Source: Pseudomonas poae (GTDB lineage Bacteria; Pseudomonadota; Gammaproteobacteria; Pseudomonadales; Pseudomonadaceae). From it: 64,000 nucleotides of DNA. The stretch spans positions 6,531,501-6,595,500 of the forward strand of contig CP034537.1 in the NCBI GenBank assembly GCA_004000515.1. Direction: 5' to 3'. Positions within the stretch are counted from its first letter, which is position 1. The number at the start of each line of letters is the position of its first letter. The notes under the pieces are model-generated. The model made no database searches and was not told where the DNA came from. It saw nothing but the letters and a program-made list of their open reading frames with translations. A program made the translations under genes and the position numbers. Shown here piece after piece: positions 60,706 to 64,000 of the stretch.

Positions 60706-60734
60706 ATTCTATGGATGGATTGAAAGGTCGTCAA
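60706..60734 (-). promoter_or_regulatory. Sigma-70 promoter of the tRNA array
   Basis: Read on the minus strand: TTGACG, 17 bases, TAGAAT, followed by a GC-rich discriminator (GCGCGCC). That is the form of stringently controlled stable-RNA promoters. It lies 63 bases before tRNA-Glu copy 3. Confidence 0.85.
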
Positions 60735-61013
60735 CCCCCAAGGATAAATTTATTAAAATCAATGACTTCGACCTGCTTTCCGAGCCTCTACAGGGATTGT
60801 ACCCGTCTGGACCTTGACGCCTATATTCTGACGCGCGACAAGGCGCTATAGTTCGCCTTAGCAAATGATGGCAATGTGCATCTACGCAGGGAGCCCCGCG
60901 TTAAAAGCTTACCTATATAGAAGAATCTACCTGGGCAACTGGTCGATCAGTCCTATCCGCCGGATGGCCCAATCACTACACTCCACAGCAAACCCTATAA
61001 AGAGGTCACACCG

Positions 61014-61783
61014 GTGACACCACTCATGATCACCCTGCTGGTAATAGCCGGGATCGTAATACTGATCGCCATTGGCTACATGAGCCATGTGGTGGAAAAC
61101 AACAAGCTGGAGAAGAAGCGCACCGAGATCGAGCTCAACGATCGCCTGCGCCGTTGCGGTGAAATCACCGAGACCTTCCCTGGCCAGTTGATGACCCCGT
61201 CGCTCAAATTGTTGCTGACCCGCCTGGAGCTCAACGTCAACCAACGCCTGCTCCACCTCAACAAGAGCAGTGCACCGGTCAAGGCGCGCATCACCGAGTT
61301 GAATGCACTGGTCGCCCAGGGTGAGTCGATCCCGGTCAACAACCCGCCCGCCCCAATCCAGACCGAAGCCAAGGCCAAGGACGTACGCTTCCTGCTCGAA
61401 GCCCTGCACGGCCAAGTGACCCGCGCCGCCCAGGACGGCTTCCTGCCGACCAACGAGGCCAAGCACTGGATCAAGGAAATTCGCCATATCCTCGTGCTGT
61501 TGCACATCGAGTTCTTCAACAATCTCGGCCAGCATGCCTTGCAGCAAGGCCAACCGGGCCAGGCCCGACTGGCATTCGAACGTGGCGTGCAGTACCTGCG
61601 CAAACAACCGGAGCCGGTGATCTACAGCGCACAACTGCGACAGTTGGAGGCACAACTGGCGCGCGCCAACTCCACCGTGCTGACCAACAGCAAGCCTGCC
61701 GAAGACGAGGTCAACGAATTGACCGAAGGCATGAAAGTGGTCGAAACCGACGCCGAGTGGAAAAGAAAGTCATCTACGATTGA
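61014..61783 (+). CDS. Chromosomal membrane-anchored protein of unknown function
   Basis: A ~256-residue protein with one N-terminal helix (MITLLVIAGIVILIAIGYM) and a long hydrophilic, mostly helical part. A GAGGT precedes the GTG start at 61014. The true end is probably EWKKKVIYD with TGA at 61781: an A is missing in the run AAAAG near 61762, which as given carries the frame on to 62042. I recognise it as a conserved Pseudomonas hypothetical protein but know no function. It shows that indels also affect the chromosome outside the ICE. Confidence 0.75.
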
Positions 61784-61794
61784 TCGTCCGTGTC

Positions 61795-61823
61795 GCCTAT
61801 GGCGAACATTGTTCGTCATAGGC
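61795..61823. terminator. Hairpin after the membrane protein gene
   Basis: GCCTATGGCGAA pairs with TTCGTCATAGGC (12 bp, one G-U) around CATTG. No T-run follows. Confidence 0.55.
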
Positions 61824-61897
61824 CATCACTTTGCATCTATCCCCCCGCCTCCTTCTAGCGTAAAATGCCCCTCACTCCGTGAAGTCAGAGGCTCGCT

Positions 61898-62710
61898 ATG
61901 CCTGTCGCCGTCATTGATGGACAACCGCTGCACTACATCGACCAGGGCACCGGCCCTGTCGTCCTGCTGGGTTCAAGCTACCTGTGGGGCCATGACATGT
62001 GGACGCCGCAGATCGAAGCCCTCTCGCAACAGTACCGCGTGATCGTCCCCGAACTATGGGGCCATGGCGAATCCGGCCCATTGCCGGCACACACCCGTTC
62101 CCTAGACGATCTGGCACGCCAGGCCTTGGCCCTGCTGGACCAGCTGGATATCGCGCAGATCAACCTGGTGGGCCTTTCGGTTGGCGGCATGTGGGGCGCA
62201 CGCCTCGCGCTGCTTGCTCCAAAGCGGGTAAACAGCCTGGTACTGATGGACACCTACCTCGGGGCCGAACCCGAGGCCACGCGTCAGTACTACTTCTCGC
62301 TGTTCAAGATGATCGAGGACGCAGGCGCCATCCCCGAACCGCTTTTGGATGTGATCGCACCGATCTTTTTCCGCCCGGGTATCGACCGTGAATCTGCGTT
62401 GTATCAAGACTTTCGCGCGTCGTTGCAGGCGCACTCCCGCGAGCGCCTGCTGGACAGCATCGTGCCATTGGGCCGGCTGATTTTCAGCCGTGAGGATGTG
62501 CTGGAACAGCTTTCGCACCTGGATGCCGACACCACTCAAGTGATGTGCGGCGAGCATGACAAGCCCCGGCCACCCACCGAAGCCGAGGAAATGGCAGAGC
62601 TGATCGGCTGCAGCCTGATCCTGATCCCGGAAGCAGGCCATATCAGCGCCCGGGAAAACCCGGAATACGTCAACGAAGCGCTGCTGACCTTCCTGGCCAA
62701 TAACGCCTGA
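61898..62710 (+). CDS. Alpha/beta hydrolase, chromosomal
   Basis: A 270-residue alpha/beta-fold hydrolase. Nucleophile elbow LVGLSVGGMWG, an acid in VMCGEHDKPRPPTE, and the His in IPEAGHISARENP make up a full triad. It resembles 3-oxoadipate enol-lactonase-like and general esterase groups but has no specific context. It converges with the chemoreceptor gene. The gene is intact. Confidence 0.85.
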   Translation: MPVAVIDGQPLHYIDQGTGPVVLLGSSYLWGHDMWTPQIEALSQQYRVIVPELWGHGESGPLPAHTRSLDDLARQALALLDQLDIAQINLVGLSVGGMWGARLALLAPKRVNSLVLMDTYLGAEPEATRQYYFSLFKMIEDAGAIPEPLLDVIAPIFFRPGIDRESALYQDFRASLQAHSRERLLDSIVPLGRLIFSREDVLEQLSHLDADTTQVMCGEHDKPRPPTEAEEMAELIGCSLILIPEAGHISARENPEYVNEALLTFLANNA

Positions 62711-62719
62711 CCGCCCTGC

Positions 62720-62753
62720 CCTTTGATCGTCGCGTGCTGGCGGCGATCAAAGG
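62720..62753. terminator. Bidirectional hairpin between convergent genes
   Basis: CCTTTGATCG and CGATCAAAGG form a 10-bp stem between the hydrolase and the chemoreceptor; it includes the chemoreceptor stop codon. Confidence 0.65.
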
Positions 62754-64000
62754 CGGAAATGGCCCACCATGCCTTTCAGTTCCGCGCCCAACTGCGCCAG
62801 TTGGATGCTCGATGCGGCATTGCCTTGCATGCTCAACGCTGACTGATCGGCGCTGGCACGGATGCTGGTGACGCTGCGGTTGATTTCTTCGGCCACCGAA
62901 CTTTGCTGCTCGGCCGCTGCGGCAATCTGCTGGTTCATCTGCTGGATCAACGACACAGCCACCGCGATGCTGCCCAGGGCGCTTTCAGTTTCCAGGGCAT
63001 CACTGACCGCCAGCTTGACCAACTCGCCACTCTGTTGAATCTGCTGCACAGAAGACTGCGCGGCGCCGCGCAAGGTGCTGACCAGACGCTCGATCTCCTC
63101 GGTGGACTGCTGAGTGCGCTTGGCCAGTGCCCGCACCTCATCGGCCACCACGGCAAAGCCGCGACCTTGCTCACCGGCACGAGCGGCTTCGATGGCAGCG
63201 TTAAGGGCCAGCAAGTTGGTCTGCTCGGCGACGCTCTTGATTACACTCAACACCGTGCCGATGTTCTGGATTTCTGCACTCAGGCTTTCGATGCTGGCGC
63301 TGGCACGGGTGCTGGACGTGGCCAGCAACTCAATGCGCTGCAAACTCTGACGCACGACCTGCTGGCCGCTGTCGACCTTATCGTCAGCGGTCTGCGCGGC
63401 TTGGGCGGCCTCTTCGGCATTGCGCGCCACGTCATGAACGGTGGCGGTCATCTGGTTCATCGCCGTGGCCACCTGTTCGGTTTCTTCCTTCTGACTGCTG
63501 ACCTCGACATTGGTCTGCTCGGTGACACTGGACAGTGAATGCGCCGAATTGGCCAGTTGCTCGATACCGGCTTGCAGGCCACTGACCATATGGCTCAGGC
63601 CATTGCCCATCTGCTGCATCGCTTGCATCAACTGGCCGATTTCATCGCGGCGGCTGACCTCCATGCGCCCGCTCAAATCACCCGCTGCAATCTGCTGTGC
63701 CACCGCAATCACACTGCGCAGCGGTGCGACGATCAACCGGGTAATCACCCACGCTGCAATCAAGCCCACCAATAAGGCCAGGGCCGACGAGCCGATGATG
63801 AGGACCGCGCTTTTCTTCAACTGCGCCTGCATCGACTGGTCTTCGGCCTCGTAGGCCTGGTTGACCCGGCTGACCACTTGGGCCGCCCGATCATTCAGTT
63901 GTTTGTAGACCACCTTTTCCTGGGCCAACAGCCCGGTGTATTCGCCGAGTTTTTCGCTGAATGCCGCGATATGGCCGGAGACTTCATTGAGCACCGTCTG
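62747..64000 (-). CDS. Methyl-accepting chemotaxis protein, N-terminus beyond the window
   Basis: The C-terminal ~417 residues of a chemoreceptor. A second transmembrane helix ([22 protein letters not shown]) is followed by a HAMP domain ([20 protein letters not shown]) and a complete signalling domain with the conserved hairpin ([20 protein letters not shown]). The frame is open to the right edge, so the sensor domain cannot be classified. It belongs to the chromosome, not the ICE. Confidence 0.92.
   Translation of the reverse strand, partial: QTVLNEVSGHIAAFSEKLGEYTGLLAQEKVVYKQLNDRAAQVVSRVNQAYEAEDQSMQAQLKKSAVLIIGSSALALLVGLIAAWVITRLIVAPLRSVIAVAQQIAAGDLSGRMEVSRRDEIGQLMQAMQQMGNGLSHMVSGLQAGIEQLANSAHSLSSVTEQTNVEVSSQKEETEQVATAMNQMTATVHDVARNAEEAAQAAQTADDKVDSGQQVVRQSLQRIELLATSSTRASASIESLSAEIQNIGTVLSVIKSVAEQTNLLALNAAIEAARAGEQGRGFAVVADEVRALAKRTQQSTEEIERLVSTLRGAAQSSVQQIQQSGELVKLAVSDALETESALGSIAVAVSLIQQMNQQIAAAAEQQSSVAEEINRSVTSIRASADQSALSMQGNAASSIQLAQLGAELKGMVGHFRL

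Noticed and set aside
61014..62042. A 342-residue version of the chromosomal membrane protein
   Set aside because: The tail overlaps the next gene and comes from a missing A near 61762; the natural end is at 61783.

Overview
The window is Pseudomonas DNA, probably from the fluorescens/putida side of the genus. The evidence is a tandem tRNA-Gly(GCC)/tRNA-Glu(TTC) array, a VanA and an FdhA that read as typical Pseudomonas proteins, and chromosomal genes at the right edge with Pseudomonas character. Positions 1 to about 59,972 appear to be most of an integrative and conjugative element (ICE) of the ICEclc/PAGI-2 type, inserted at the 3' end of a tRNA-Gly gene. The 18-bp att sequence lies at 59973-59990 and the tyrosine integrase sits just inside it. 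The other end of the ICE is outside the window.

Layout. 1-745: a hipB-hipA toxin-antitoxin pair, cut by the window edge. 1123-15032: a rightward conjugation (type IV secretion) operon of the TIGR0374x/375x set with TraB-, TraC-, TraU- and TraG-like proteins, a DsbA-like thioredoxin and a RadC-like protein. 15065-18364: DUF3742, a prlF-yhaV toxin-antitoxin pair and a MOBH-type TraI relaxase. 18.4-22.3 kb: a scrambled junction with a solute-binding-protein relic, an SDR, a Dabb protein and an IS5-family element. 22.6-31.4 kb: a leftward operon for handling a hydrophobic or esterified substrate (serine hydrolase, DUF1329, DUF1302, YCF48-repeat protein, RND/MMPL exporter, SDR). 31.8-57.3 kb: a LuxR/MalT-like regulator and rightward catabolic operons: CYP199-like P450, VanB-like reductase, FAD hydroxylase, SDR, VanA-like Rieske oxygenase, CmcJ/NvfI-like oxygenase, epimerase; then hydrolase, maleylacetate reductase, PcpA-like ring-cleavage dioxygenase, esterase, dehydrogenase, CMD protein, metallo-beta-lactamase-fold protein; then FdhA and VanA; then an HBM-type chemoreceptor; then an SDR and an MFS transporter. 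57.9-59.7 kb: integrase. 59.97-60.64 kb: three Gly-Glu tRNA pairs. 61-64 kb: chromosome.

How it may work together (inference). The cargo looks like a pathway for a methoxylated aromatic compound. Ester opening and uptake would come first, then O-demethylation by the P450 and the Rieske enzymes with one shared VanB-like reductase. Released formaldehyde would go to FdhA. Hydroxylation to a hydroquinone-type ring, extradiol cleavage by the PcpA-like enzyme and maleylacetate reductase would lead to beta-ketoadipate. A shared inverted repeat, consensus (C/A)CTATC-N4-GATAGG, stands in front of nearly every operon of the cargo and nowhere obvious in the conjugation module. It is the best candidate for an undescribed regulon operator.

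Caution. About thirty genes are broken by one-base indels, mostly in runs of five or six identical bases, in the ICE and in the flanking chromosome alike. I read most of these as sequencing or assembly errors. They are typed 'pseudogene' because the frame is broken in the sequence as given; the text says where I think the gene is really intact.
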